DNA from: JAAELZ01 sp047639475
GTDB taxonomy: Bacteria; Pseudomonadota; Gammaproteobacteria; Arenicellales; Poriferihabitantaceae
NCBI GenBank assembly: GCA_047639475.1
Contig: JBLIOD010000008.1
Span: 11,114 to 75,113, forward strand
Length of the DNA stretch: 64,000 nt
Reading direction: 5' to 3'
Shown here: piece by piece, positions 18,158-27,597 of the stretch
How positions within the stretch are numbered: the stretch's first letter is position 1
How the letters are laid out: each line of letters opens with the position of its first letter
Notes under the pieces: model-generated
Databases searched by the model: none
What the model was told of the DNA's origin: nothing
The model's input: the letters and a program-made list of their open reading frames with translations, nothing else
Translations under genes and position numbers: made by a program

Positions 18158-19252
18158 ATGACTTCCAACAAAATGCATGCTGTACTGTTAACAGGCCACG
18201 GCGGGTTTGAGAAACTCGAATACCGAACTGATGTCGCTATTCCAGCGCCTAAAGCTAATGAAGTTCTAATCAACGTTAAAGCTGCCGGTGTTAATAACAC
18301 CGATATTAATACCCGTACTGCATGGTATTCAAAGTCTGTAACGACAGGGACTGAAGTGGGCGGAGAGGCAGGCTTTGTCAGTGCGGATGATGACGACGGC
18401 AGCTGGTCGGGCACGCCTTTGAGTTTTCCGCGTATCCAAGGAGCGGATTGCTGCGGCACCATTGTGGCGGTCGGTGCTGATGTTGATTCAAGCCGTATCG
18501 GCCAACGCGTGCTGGTCAGTAGCATGCAAGATGACAAACACACAGACCTCGCCTTCTACACTACTACTATGGGCTCTGAATTTGACGGCGGCTTTGCTCA
18601 ATACTGCTCCGCAGCGAGCGAAGAGACTCACGCGGTAGAGTGTGATTGGAGTGACGCCGAATTGGCTTCTATTCCCTGCGCTTATTCCACCGCAGAAAAT
18701 TTATTGCACCGAGTTAAACTGGGCGTAGAGACAGTATTGATCACCGGTGCCTCTGGGGGAGTGGGATCGGCAGCGGTGCAGTTGGCCAAGCGTAGAGGTG
18801 CCAAAGTGATTGCGGTGGCAAGCTCTACTAAATTTGATGAAGTTAAAGCCATTGGGGCTGATCGTGTGATCGACAGAAACGCTGATTTAGCTGCCGAACT
18901 CGGTCATGAAAGTGTTGATGTGGTTGTTGATCTTATTGCCGGCCCGACGTGGCCTAAATTGTTAGAAATACTCAAAAGAGGCGGGCGCTATGCAACCGCA
19001 GGTGCCATTGCTGGTCCTATTGTAGAGTTAGATGTACGCACTTTATATTTAAAAGATTTGAGCCTTATTGGCTGTACTTACCAAGAGCGAGTGGTCTTTG
19101 AAAACCTAATATCTTATATTGAGAGAGGAGAAATTCGCCCCTTGGTTGCAAAAACTTACCCGCTTAAAGATATCACTGTGGCCCAAAAAGATTTTTTAGC
19201 CAAGCGGTTTACTGGTAAGTTAGTGCTGATTCCCCCTTCGGTAGAAGTGTAA
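18158..19252 (+). CDS. MDR-family alcohol dehydrogenase / quinone oxidoreductase-like
   Basis: Medium-chain dehydrogenase/reductase of 364 residues. An N-terminal GroES-like domain begins MHAVLLTGHGGFEKLEYRTDV, and the coenzyme domain has TGASGGVGSAAVQLAKRRGAKVIAV, the NADP-type nucleotide motif. Late residues IERGEIRPLVAKTYPL are typical of quinone-oxidoreductase-like members. The structural zinc cysteine cluster is not evident. The gene overlaps the next by one base (TAATG), so the two are translationally coupled and probably act on the same substrate, which is unknown. Confidence 0.8.
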   Translation: MTSNKMHAVLLTGHGGFEKLEYRTDVAIPAPKANEVLINVKAAGVNNTDINTRTAWYSKSVTTGTEVGGEAGFVSADDDDGSWSGTPLSFPRIQGADCCGTIVAVGADVDSSRIGQRVLVSSMQDDKHTDLAFYTTTMGSEFDGGFAQYCSAASEETHAVECDWSDAELASIPCAYSTAENLLHRVKLGVETVLITGASGGVGSAAVQLAKRRGAKVIAVASSTKFDEVKAIGADRVIDRNADLAAELGHESVDVVVDLIAGPTWPKLLEILKRGGRYATAGAIAGPIVELDVRTLYLKDLSLIGCTYQERVVFENLISYIERGEIRPLVAKTYPLKDITVAQKDFLAKRFTGKLVLIPPSVEV

Positions 19253-20373
19253 TGAAAATCGTCGCTATTGATGTGTATCAAGTCGATTTACCCTATTCAG
19301 GCGGCACATATGTGCTATCTGGTGGTCGTGAATATCAAAGTTTCGACGCTACCATCGTTCGTGTGACAACGCAGTGTGGAATTCAAGGTTTCGGTGAATC
19401 AACGCCATTCGGTCCTAACTATATAGCGGCGCACGCATTGGGAGTACGTGCGGGTATCAACGAAATCGCGCCACAGTTATTGGGTAAAGATCCTCGGTTA
19501 TGTGATCGGTTAAACGACACCATGAATCAAGCTTTACTCGGCCATTTGCATGCCAAAGCTCCCTTAGATGTTGCCTGCTGGGATATCTTTGGTAAGTCAG
19601 TTGATTTGCCTGTTTGCCAGTTACTAGGCGGCAGCACGGGTGAACGATTACCAGTTATTTCATCAATCTATGCAGGTACGCCAGATGATATGCGTGCGCG
19701 AGTGCACGCCCATCGTGAACAAGGCTATTTAGGTCATTCCGTTAAAATCGGGGCTAGCGAATTAGAGGGCGGCCCGAAGTTAGACACAGAACGGGTTAAA
19801 GCGGCTTTGGCTGATGCGGTTGCCGGGGAATATTTTATTGTCGACGCCAACGGTGGTTTGAGCGTTGAGCATGCGATGCGGGTGCTTAAGCTGTTGCCCG
19901 CAAACCTTGATTTTGTACTAGAGGCGCCTTGCTCAAGTTATAGCGAGCACCAGCGCTTACATCAAATAGCCGCCGTGCCGTTGATCGTCGACGAACTGGC
20001 GACGGATGATGTTAGTATCGCTCGAATTATCGCCGACAGAAGTGCTGAGGGAATTGGTTTAAAAATATCCAAAGCAGGCGGATTGACCCAAGGGAAGAGG
20101 CAACGTGATATGTGTATTGCTGCGGGCCTTACCATGAGCGTGCAAGACACGGTGGGTTCTGAAATTGCGTTTGCGGGTGTTTTACATCTTGGACAAACAG
20201 TGCCGAATAAAAACTTACGCTGCGTGCTCGACACCAGAGACATGGTTAGCCTGTGCACCGCAGAACTGGATGCGCCTATGCAGCAGGGCGGCGTGATTGC
20301 GCCTGACACGCCGGGGTTGGGTGTGATTCCCAATATGTCAGTGCTGGGTGATCCGGTCGCGCATTTTAGCTAA
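19252..20373 (+). CDS. Enolase-superfamily enzyme, cis-3-hydroxy-L-proline dehydratase-like
   Basis: Mandelate racemase/muconate-lactonizing type protein of 373 residues. The magnesium ligands are Asp198 (VDANGG), Glu224 (LEAPC) and Asp247 (VDELATD). Candidate catalytic lysines are Lys165 (HSVKIG) and Lys271 (LKISKAGG). The usual KxK motif is SVK here, so the first lysine is missing. Together with the N-terminal YVLSGGREYQSFDATIVRV segment this resembles the cis-3-hydroxy-L-proline dehydratase and hydroxyproline-betaine epimerase branch as I recall it. No Delta1-pyrroline-2-carboxylate reductase gene is adjacent, so the exact substrate is uncertain. Confidence 0.75.
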   Translation: MKIVAIDVYQVDLPYSGGTYVLSGGREYQSFDATIVRVTTQCGIQGFGESTPFGPNYIAAHALGVRAGINEIAPQLLGKDPRLCDRLNDTMNQALLGHLHAKAPLDVACWDIFGKSVDLPVCQLLGGSTGERLPVISSIYAGTPDDMRARVHAHREQGYLGHSVKIGASELEGGPKLDTERVKAALADAVAGEYFIVDANGGLSVEHAMRVLKLLPANLDFVLEAPCSSYSEHQRLHQIAAVPLIVDELATDDVSIARIIADRSAEGIGLKISKAGGLTQGKRQRDMCIAAGLTMSVQDTVGSEIAFAGVLHLGQTVPNKNLRCVLDTRDMVSLCTAELDAPMQQGGVIAPDTPGLGVIPNMSVLGDPVAHFS

Positions 20374-20390
20374 GCAGCTCGCTTATCATA

Positions 20391-21494
20391 ATGACCGATT
20401 CGCTATCGCTCAAACAAGCGCGAAAGCTGGTATTGCATAGCCAAGCGCTGTCGCCCGGTTCGATTAAAGGGCCTGCGCTCTTGGCGACTCAAAATGCAAT
20501 CGAGCATCTGGGCTATATTCAAAAGGATACTATTTCGGTGGTCGAGAGAGCGCATCATCACACTTTGTGGAATCGTAATACTCGTTATAAAACTTCACAC
20601 TTAGATCAATTGCTAAGTAATTAAACCGTCTTCGAATACTGGTCGCATGCCGCAGCATATTTGCCCATCAAGCAATTCCGTTACACTTTGCCTCGCAAAC
20701 GCGCCATCAAATCAGGCGCAGTCGATCATTGGTATGAGTGTGACTTAAAGCGCATGGCCAGGGTGCTGGAAAGGGTTCGGCAAGAAGGCCCTTTAATGGC
20801 GAAAGATTTTGACAAGGGCACTAAACAAACTGCGGTTTGGGGAAGCAAACCGGCCAAGCAAGCGTTGGAGTATTTGTTTATGCAGGGGGATCTGATGATT
20901 CAAAAACGCAGCCAGTTTCACAAGGTATATGACCTAACAGAGCGCGTTATATCGAGTGACACGGATACCGCGCACCCCTCAACAGATGAATACTACCGCT
21001 TCCTGATAATTCAGTTTTTAAAGGCCAATGGGCTGGGCCAAGAAGCAGATATGGTTTACTTGCTCAAGAATATGCGCGGCAAGCTTAAACCAGTCTTGAA
21101 TACCTTGTGCGAAGAACAGCTGATTAAAATCGTTGAGGTGGCAGATCAGCATTACTATGGGCTCAGCGAGTGTTTGTCACTGTTAGCCAAACCACTCAAC
21201 CGTAATCGCGTGAAAATTTTATCGCCGTTTGATAACCTGTTGATACAGCGTAAACGAATGCAGCAATTATTCAATTTCGACTATCAAATAGAATGTTATG
21301 TCCCCGAGACAAAACGCCAATATGGTTACTTTTGTTTGCCCCTTCTATGGGAAGGTGAACTGATGGGTCGAATGGACTGTAAAGCCGACCGTAAAACTAA
21401 GACATTGAAGCTTCATAGTTTAAGCGTCGAAAAGCCGATCAAAGACCAACAGAAATTTACCGCAGGCTTTGCCAAAGAGCTATTTGCAGGGTAA
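20391..21494 (+). pseudogene. ycaQ: YcaQ-type winged-helix DNA glycosylase gene with in-frame stop
   Basis: Reading from ATG 20391 gives MTDSLSLKQARKLVLHSQAL up to HLDQLLSN, then TAA at 20622-20624. The same frame continues as TVFEYWSHAAAYLPIKQFRYTLPRKRAIK to a stop at 21492-21494. Both halves belong to one YcaQ/HTH_42 family protein (crosslink-repair DNA glycosylase), with the conserved EYWSHAAAYLP motif right after the stop. A single C-to-T change (CAA to TAA) would explain it. The remaining 290 codons are open and well conserved, so the lesion is recent or a sequencing error. A protein starting at 20661 is possible but would lack the N-terminal domain. Confidence 0.82.
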
Positions 21495-21831
21495 TTTTTC
21501 GATTGTATAAATGCAAATCAGTGAGGTTCTCTCCGACCAATTCGCCTTTAGCATTGTGCCAAGGGCCATTGCCAATGCGGTCGCGAGCGCTGACACCTCG
21601 TTTGTCTTCTGCTTCAGTGCTCAAATAGGCTTTCCAATTTTTGTCGCCGGCGCCAACAGCGGTTGCCAAAGAAGAACAATGTGCATCTGCTCCAGTTAAT
21701 CCACCTAGATCGGCGCCATTTCCTAACCCTGCACTGGTGATGAAAAAGCTCATATCATTGTAAGCTGTATGTCCGGTGTTAAACCCCAGTAACGCTGCGG
21801 TAAAAAATGCACTCAAAATGATCTTTTTCAT
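21457..21831 (-). pseudogene. Truncated secreted protein gene (SFFITS...GADAHC family)
   Basis: The 124-residue product begins with a signal peptide (MKKIILSAFFTAALLGFNTGHTAYN) followed by MSFFITSAGLGNGADLGGLTGADAHCSSLA and RDRIGNGPWHNAKGELVGENLTDLH. I recall this as a secreted family, often labelled lectin-like, of about 170 or more residues. Here it ends abruptly after LHLYN, and the final 18 codons run antisense into the 3' end of ycaQ (37-bp overlap). The C-terminal half, which normally continues with more cysteine- and glycine-rich sequence, is missing, consistent with a deletion that fused it to ycaQ. Function unknown. Confidence 0.55.
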
Positions 21832-21952
21832 GATTATTCCTCGCTTAATTTAGTAACACTCACTTTGACGCAAATAACGTCAAAAGTTTAGTGACAGGGT
21901 TTAACTCCTTAGTATGTTCACAGTTCTAGCAACATCGTTTCACCAAGCAATG

Positions 21953-22840
21953 TTATTTGCGTTGCATTTGTGCTTCTCGAAAGAAGATGTATAAGCCACT
22001 TAAAATGATAATCAGGCCGCCGACATAAACCCATATGTCGGGTAAATTACCGAAGAAAATTAATCCTGACAGTGTTGTCCATATTAAGGTGGTATAGCTC
22101 AAAGGTGAAACTACTGAAGCAGGTGCAATACTAAAAGCCCGTATAAAGCATAAATGGCCAACCGCTCCCGCGAAACCGAGGACGATAAATAGTAACCAAT
22201 GAATGGGTTTAACGCTTGTCCACAACACGGGTAGTAACAGAGTTGTGACGAGCGTTCCTACTAAGCCGGTATAAAATAGTGACGTCATCGGCCCATCAAA
22301 CACCCTCACTTTTCGGGTGGCAATTTGATAAAACGCGTGACTGGTAGCAGCAGCTAACAAAAATACCATGCCTGAATTGAAACTGACCGTTCCTGGTCTC
22401 ATGATAATGACTGCGCCCAATAAACCCATCGCAACACCTACCCATCTTCGAAAACCCACTGTCTCACCTAATAATGGGATCGCCAACACGGTTACCAAAA
22501 TTGGTGAAAGAAACATGATGGTAGAAGCGGTTGCCAGCTGAATTTGATGAATCCCTGAAAAAAATAAAGCAGTCGTAATTAGCATCGTAAAAGACCTTAA
22601 CAATTGCAGTTGCCAATTTTTACTGCGTACTCTCGATTTTACTTGCGACCCCATCATCAGTAATACAAATACGACGTGAAAAAAGAACCGCCCCCAAACC
22701 ACTTGAACTACCGGATAGTACTGCATTAAATACTTGGCAGCGGTATCCAACGCGACGAACCAGAACATCGCAAAAAGCATCCAGGCTATGCCCGCAGGGA
22801 TGTTCTCTGCCATATTGACGGTGTAATCAGAAGAGCGCAT
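21953..22840 (-). CDS. EamA/DMT-family permease
   Basis: Inner-membrane transporter of 295 residues with ten predicted hydrophobic segments arranged as two EamA repeats (first about 18-150, second about 158-290). The second repeat contains FYTGLVGTLVTTLLLPVLW and FAGAVGHLCFIRAFSIAPASVVSPLSYTTLIW. The family exports or imports metabolites such as amino acids and nucleotides; the substrate is not predictable. It follows the amidase gene by 11 bases, forming an operon with the M24 hydrolase and amidase. Confidence 0.85.
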   Translation of the reverse strand: MRSSDYTVNMAENIPAGIAWMLFAMFWFVALDTAAKYLMQYYPVVQVVWGRFFFHVVFVLLMMGSQVKSRVRSKNWQLQLLRSFTMLITTALFFSGIHQIQLATASTIMFLSPILVTVLAIPLLGETVGFRRWVGVAMGLLGAVIIMRPGTVSFNSGMVFLLAAATSHAFYQIATRKVRVFDGPMTSLFYTGLVGTLVTTLLLPVLWTSVKPIHWLLFIVLGFAGAVGHLCFIRAFSIAPASVVSPLSYTTLIWTTLSGLIFFGNLPDIWVYVGGLIIILSGLYIFFREAQMQRK

Positions 22841-22851
22841 TTAGGCTTGCG

Positions 22852-23637
22852 TTAAGATGATTTTAAATCCAGTTGCTCCGCGCCCCGTAAATAAGGAAGT
22901 CGGTTTTGAGCGGTGGTCACTTGGGTTAAATCAAGCTCGGCAATAATCAACTCCTCTTGAGCGCCTGCGCGTGCGGCGTCTGTGCCATCGGGCGTCACTA
23001 TACAGCTGCCGCCGTAATATCGTAGTCCGTTTTCCTCGCCTGCATGATTGGCATATAAGAACCAAACGCCATTTTCAAAAGCTCGCGTGGGCATCATTTG
23101 AGTGGCCACTGAACCCCAGTTTTCGCTTAATGCCGTGGGCACTATTATGACTTGGGCACCTGTTTGCGCGGCGGCGCGAACAGCCTCTGGGTATTCTGCG
23201 TCGTAACAAATGAGTAAAGCACATTTGAACTCACCCAATTGAAATAGCGTGAGTTTTGACCCAGAGTCAAATACATCTTGTTCAAATCCGGGCGGGATCA
23301 TTAGCTTGCGGTGATGGGCGATGTTTTCGCCAGCTTTATCAACGCAGGCAGCTGCATTAAATAACCCGCCGTCATGAGCGCGCTCTGGATAACCGTAAAC
23401 GATGGCGCACTGGTACTTAATGGCCAGTGCAGCGATCTGCTGAACATGTTCACCATCTACGGGTTGAGCCAATAGACTCAAAGTGTCGCCAACATTATAT
23501 CCCGATAAATAGAGCTCAGGGCATACCAGTAAATCTAGATTATCACGGGCCAGGTTTTTTTCTAATTCCCCGAGGCGTTTGGCCAAAGACTGGCCAGCGC
23601 TTCGGGCTTGAAAAATAGCTGCGCGCATCGTTGTCAT
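22852..23637 (-). CDS. Carbon-nitrogen hydrolase (nitrilase superfamily amidase)
   Basis: 261 residues with the complete nitrilase-fold catalytic set: Glu41 in LLVCPELYLSGYN, Lys111 in HHRKLMIPPG and Cys144 in ALLICYDAEYPEAVR. The PELYLSGYN context places it near aliphatic and R-stereoselective amidases rather than true nitrilases. It lies 9 bases after the M24 hydrolase gene and before a permease, so the three probably handle one nitrogenous compound. The substrate is unknown. Confidence 0.86.
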   Translation of the reverse strand: MTTMRAAIFQARSAGQSLAKRLGELEKNLARDNLDLLVCPELYLSGYNVGDTLSLLAQPVDGEHVQQIAALAIKYQCAIVYGYPERAHDGGLFNAAACVDKAGENIAHHRKLMIPPGFEQDVFDSGSKLTLFQLGEFKCALLICYDAEYPEAVRAAAQTGAQVIIVPTALSENWGSVATQMMPTRAFENGVWFLYANHAGEENGLRYYGGSCIVTPDGTDAARAGAQEELIIAELDLTQVTTAQNRLPYLRGAEQLDLKSS

Positions 23638-23646
23638 GTTAACAAC

Positions 23647-24819
23647 CTAACGGTTCACCATCAAAATTTCGCGGCGATAATCCGTTAGATAATCACACCC
23701 TGTTTCAGTGACCACCACGGAATCTCCAATTCTGCCGCCCAATCGACCATCAACCGAAATGCCGCCGTCCACCGCAAAGGTCATGCCCGGTTTTAATAGT
23801 GTTTTGTCACCTTCTTTGAGTTCAGGGGATTCTAGATAAGCCATGCCAATCGAACGGCCTGTTCTATATCCGGTTTCGTAACCGCGCTGCGCATAAACGG
23901 CATTGGCCGCTTGCGCTATTGATTCAGCGGTGACGCCTGGTTTGATGGCGGTAATCGCGGCTTGCTGAGCATCAATGGCGGCTTGTTGTACCTCTGCGCC
24001 TTCATCAGAAATTTCTTTGATAAAAAACATGCGATCAAAACCCAGTTTGTATTGCTTAAATTGGGCCATATTACAAAAGCAAAAGTAGACGGGGTCGCCC
24101 TTTTCTAGCAACTTTACGCTCGCTCGGCGATGCACCATTGACGTATCGGTGCCCGATTGCATGATCTGCAAATTGTGTATCATGGGGGAGATGAACGCTT
24201 CCCAACCTTTTGCGGTAAGAAAGTTCGCTGCGCTACGTGTGCCAGCATTAATAACCGCTAGCGCGGCCTCATATTCGGGAGCACCTTCAGCCAGTGCGCC
24301 TTCGGCAGCGTGCATCATGTCTGCAGCAATATGGCCTGCTTGTCGCATCACTTGAATCTCTTCAGCAGATTTAATCATGCGCATTTGCCCTAGTAACGCA
24401 GAGATGTTTTCCAGCTCCACGTCCTTCATCGAGTCATCAAACCAGTTTCGTACTATCGTCGGTAATGCAGCGCGTTCAACCCCCAGTTGAGCTTTGCCAG
24501 CCGCGGGTGACAGCTTGTCGATTGCTTGCTTAAGCACATTCTCCCAACGGTTTTCTCCCATGTCTTCCCATGTCATGATGTCGTCAACCCAGGTCATGGC
24601 AGACACCATTTCGCTTTCCATTAGCGGCGTGATCACCACGGGGGCGGCGCTGGGGCTAATCAATAAAAAAGTAGGGCGACCAAATTCAACAGAAAGGTAT
24701 CCCCAAAACCCGGCTAAATAAGCGATTGAGCTTTCATCAGTGATAATGGCAATATCAACGTTGGCGTCTTTTAGGCGGGCTTGAAATTCAGCGGTTCGGC
24801 TGCGAGCTTGATCTAACAT
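23647..24819 (-). CDS. M24-fold (pita-bread) hydrolase, creatinase-like, metal ligands lost
   Basis: 390 residues. An N-terminal creatinase domain (about 1-145, IAIITDESSIAYLAGFWGYLSVEFGRP) precedes a C-terminal pita-bread domain. Metallo-M24 peptidases carry two Asp, one His and two Glu. Here the corresponding segments read GDPVYFCFCNMAQFKQY, TGRSIGMAYLESPEL, FAVDGGISV and GRIGDSVVVTETG, so most or all ligands are absent, while a histidine in SMVHRRASVKLLEKGD is kept as in creatinase. It is therefore probably a metal-independent C-N hydrolase like creatinase or ectoine hydrolase rather than an aminopeptidase. First gene of the operon with the amidase and the EamA permease. Confidence 0.8.
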   Translation of the reverse strand: MLDQARSRTAEFQARLKDANVDIAIITDESSIAYLAGFWGYLSVEFGRPTFLLISPSAAPVVITPLMESEMVSAMTWVDDIMTWEDMGENRWENVLKQAIDKLSPAAGKAQLGVERAALPTIVRNWFDDSMKDVELENISALLGQMRMIKSAEEIQVMRQAGHIAADMMHAAEGALAEGAPEYEAALAVINAGTRSAANFLTAKGWEAFISPMIHNLQIMQSGTDTSMVHRRASVKLLEKGDPVYFCFCNMAQFKQYKLGFDRMFFIKEISDEGAEVQQAAIDAQQAAITAIKPGVTAESIAQAANAVYAQRGYETGYRTGRSIGMAYLESPELKEGDKTLLKPGMTFAVDGGISVDGRLGGRIGDSVVVTETGCDYLTDYRREILMVNR

Positions 24820-24877
24820 AGTTTCTGTTGGTGAGAGTGTGTGGGTTTAGGCGGTACAAGATAATGTGTATTATTGC

Positions 24878-26317
24878 TTAAAGTGAGTTTATAAACCTCA
24901 AAAGTTGATCGCGTTTTTGTTCACTCAATGAGATGAATTTGGCTTGAGTATTCGGTACTTCTCCGGCATGCCAAAGTATGGCTTCGGTGATGTTTCTTGC
25001 GCGGCCATCATGCAAGAATACGATCTGTGGGTTAACTTGCTTGGCTAAACCAATGCCCCACAGCGGCTGCGTTCGCCATTCGCGGCGATTCACTAAACCT
25101 TCTGAGCCAACGTCAGCCAAGCCTTCTCCCATATCATGGAACAGTAAATCAGAGTACGGGTAGATTAGTTGATTGTGTAATGTTGGATTCGGGCCGGTTG
25201 AAGTAACCCAACTCGGTTGATGACAGGCCGTGCAACCAATATCATCAAACAGTTTTTTTCCAATAGTATTACTCGTCGGCTCGCGGCGTTTTGGCACCGC
25301 AAGATTTGAGGAGTAAAATACTACCAAATTCATAATTTCCTGGGACACTTCTGGATTTTTACCCGTTTCTCCCGTTTCTCCCGTTGCGCCGTCCAAGCAG
25401 TCAATTTGTAGCGCAGTGCAGTCTCCATGGGGTATTCGCAGTAAGGGAGTAGACAGACCTAAGTCGCCTGCAAATGCACTGACACTTGGTCGCTAATGGA
25501 CGGCGCGTTGGCCTTCCATCCAAAGCGGACTATATAAGGCTGACGATCAACCAAGGATACGCCCCAGTTGGGTTTTCCGGAGATACCGTCACGGTCTTTG
25601 TCTTCGGGGGTTGCCAGTGCCAGAATGGCATCTTCATCAATGGCCTCTAATAAGCCTAAACCTATCATCGGCGGGGCCACACTAGGCAGCAGGCGAACGT
25701 GTTTGAATAAAGGGCCAAAACCCAAATTTATCACCCGATAACTGGGTTGCTGTATCGAGGTGATATTTCCATCTGCCAACGAAATTTCGAGTTCGTTGTA
25801 GCTTGCCAGTACGTAACCTTCATGCCCGACATTGGACGTAGATTGGTCTTGAAGCTGAGCCCCGTAATTGGGGTCGCCTGCGTTTTGACGTACTAACTTG
25901 GTGCTTAGTTGGTTAAGTGCCTCTGCTTTGCTTTCGTCGCTTAAACGGACCACAAAACCCGTATTATTTGGTAGATCATCTAGCTCAACCGCCGGGGGAT
26001 TTCCTCTGTCGTCTTTTAATATGGCAATTCTGGCAAGAGGTCGCATTAAACAAGGGCCCTAAACCATCAGAAGCTTTAGTTGACGCCGCAGCGGGTATCC
26101 AAAGCTTGCGAAAGAAGCCGTTCCCCACGTGGAAATCAGATTGTTGTGAAGCGGTTAAATTGTTTGAAGCTTGTGAGTAGACATTGGTGCCACGAAGCAA
26201 ACTTGATGTTGCATTGCCTCCCGGTAATAAGGGATCAGTAACCGCCGTTGAACTCAGGATTAAAGTCAGAATGTCAACTAAAACCCCGCTCGTGCTAATA
26301 TTATTGCTGTAAATCAA
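24878..26317 (-). pseudogene. Di-heme oxidoreductase (DUF1111/DHOR family), two frameshifts
   Basis: Three overlapping frames together encode one di-heme cytochrome c peroxidase-like oxidoreductase. Frame one (to about 26014) ends SCQNCHIK, the first heme CXXCH. A one-base surplus in an A-run (26014-26017) shifts to frame two, DDRGNPPAVELDDLPNNTGF through WGVSLVDRQPYIVRFGWKANAPSISDQ. Near 25479-25486 a second shift leads to SAFAGDLGLSTPLLRIPHG and IGCTACHQPSW, the second heme site, ending LLRFINSL at 24878. DHOR genes commonly sit beside imelysin genes, as here. The start is uncertain because the imelysin remnant abuts it. A protein from any single frame would lack a heme site. Confidence 0.82.
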
Positions 26318-27413
26318 TATTCAGTGCGGTTGCGGCTGTGTTTAGCGCGGCTCCTTGGCGGTTAAATGCGGCGACCAATTCTCGCACTAATTGATTGCCA
26401 GCTTCATTTCCTTCGGAAATTAAAACATCTAAGGGTTCACCAGATAACGCCTTTTCATCAAGCTGATTTTACAAAGCTGATGTTTGTTCAAAGGCGGCGA
26501 CAATGGCTATATCCAGAGCAGGGTCTTGTGCGATCACCTTGTTTTTAACCGTGAGCTTATTGCTGCCTATGGTATAGGTTCTTAAAATGCCTGCCTGATT
26601 ATTAATGAGTGCAGTTGCTAAGATTTGATCAGGCATGGAGCTCAATAAGCGAAGCGATGCTTCTCCAGACCGAAACGATGCCGTTATGTCTAGTAAGTCA
26701 CTAATTAGTAATTGTGTCATCGCCAGCAGATATTCTCTTCGGCGTTGGCAGGGTGCGTGAGCACACTCTGTGAGGGAATAATCGAGATGTGACCGTATAC
26801 CTGCGCCGCTGTTACTTCCATTTAGATCTTGCCCCCAAAGCAAAAATTCAATTGCGTGATACCCGCCTGCAACATTGGCTTTGTTACCCCCCCCCAGCGC
26901 ATGTAAAGAACGAATTAAGTCAACGTCGATAATGGCAGCATCAATTCGTTTACCGTAGGCGGTCAATTCAGTGTTGGCGATAACATTGATGGGCGATGTT
27001 CCATCGATGGAAGGCGCTGCCACATAATCAATAAAGCTCTCGTCCACTGGCCAAGCGTTTACCCGGCCTTCCCATTGATTAACTTCTGGGTTCGCAAATC
27101 GATAAACTTCAGTTTGAGCGTACGGAAATGAGCTTTCTTCCAACTTTCACGGGCAGCGATAAGGGGCTCGGTGCTTGGGGAGGCTAGCATTCCCTCAATG
27201 CTTTCAAGGAGTTCATTCGCCATTTTCTCGGCGCCAGAATAAGCCCTTATGGCCGCGCCTATATAATCACTGACAAAAAGGAGTTAGCATGAAAACCATG
27301 CCACTGTAACCATGGACTGTCGTCCCGTTTGCTCCGTTATCTGAGCCTACATCTGCAAACAAACTTGAAGATGTAATGGCTAAAACAAATAGGACTATGG
27401 TACGCAACTTCAT
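26301..27413 (-). pseudogene. Imelysin (peptidase M75)-family gene, multiple lesions
   Basis: An ATG at 27413 gives a signal peptide, MKLRTIVLFVLAITSSSLFA. A frameshift near 27265 moves to SDYIGAAIRAYSGAEKMANELLES. Another near 27135 moves to FPYAQTEVYRFANPEVNQWEGRVNAWPVDE, which contains the M75 motif GYHAIEFLLWGQD. A stop TAA at 26469-26471 follows TSAL; reading through in the same frame gives NQLDEKALSGEPLDVLISEG and a stop at 26301. Imelysin-like (IrpA) proteins are secreted, metal-linked and often paired with the di-heme oxidoreductase found next door. Two frameshifts plus a nonsense codon make it a clear pseudogene if the sequence is correct. Confidence 0.82.
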
Positions 27414-27597
27414 AATGAATAAATAATTAATTTCTGACTAATTAATTTACGCTTTGCCAAGGCCTAATTACAATTGTCAGCAATAAACCAATTGCGGTTT
27501 CTCTATGCTACAGCTGGGTTTCGATATGGTACGCTGTCGTTATACTGGCAATAGTTTCTCGCGCCAGCCTTTACTCGTAATCTAGCTGAAAGTAACT

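Noticed and set aside
20622..20624. Recoding of the ycaQ stop (read-through or selenocysteine)
   Set aside because: The codon is TAA, not TGA, the family uses no recoding, and no stimulatory structure is evident.
25479..26017. Programmed frameshifting in the di-heme oxidoreductase gene
   Set aside because: Two separate shifts without classical slippery heptamers, and the neighbouring imelysin gene is also broken, so decay or error is simpler.
26881..26900. C9 homopolymer in the imelysin gene as the cause of its frameshift
   Set aside because: The frame is continuous through this tract (HALGGGNKAN), so the lesions lie elsewhere.
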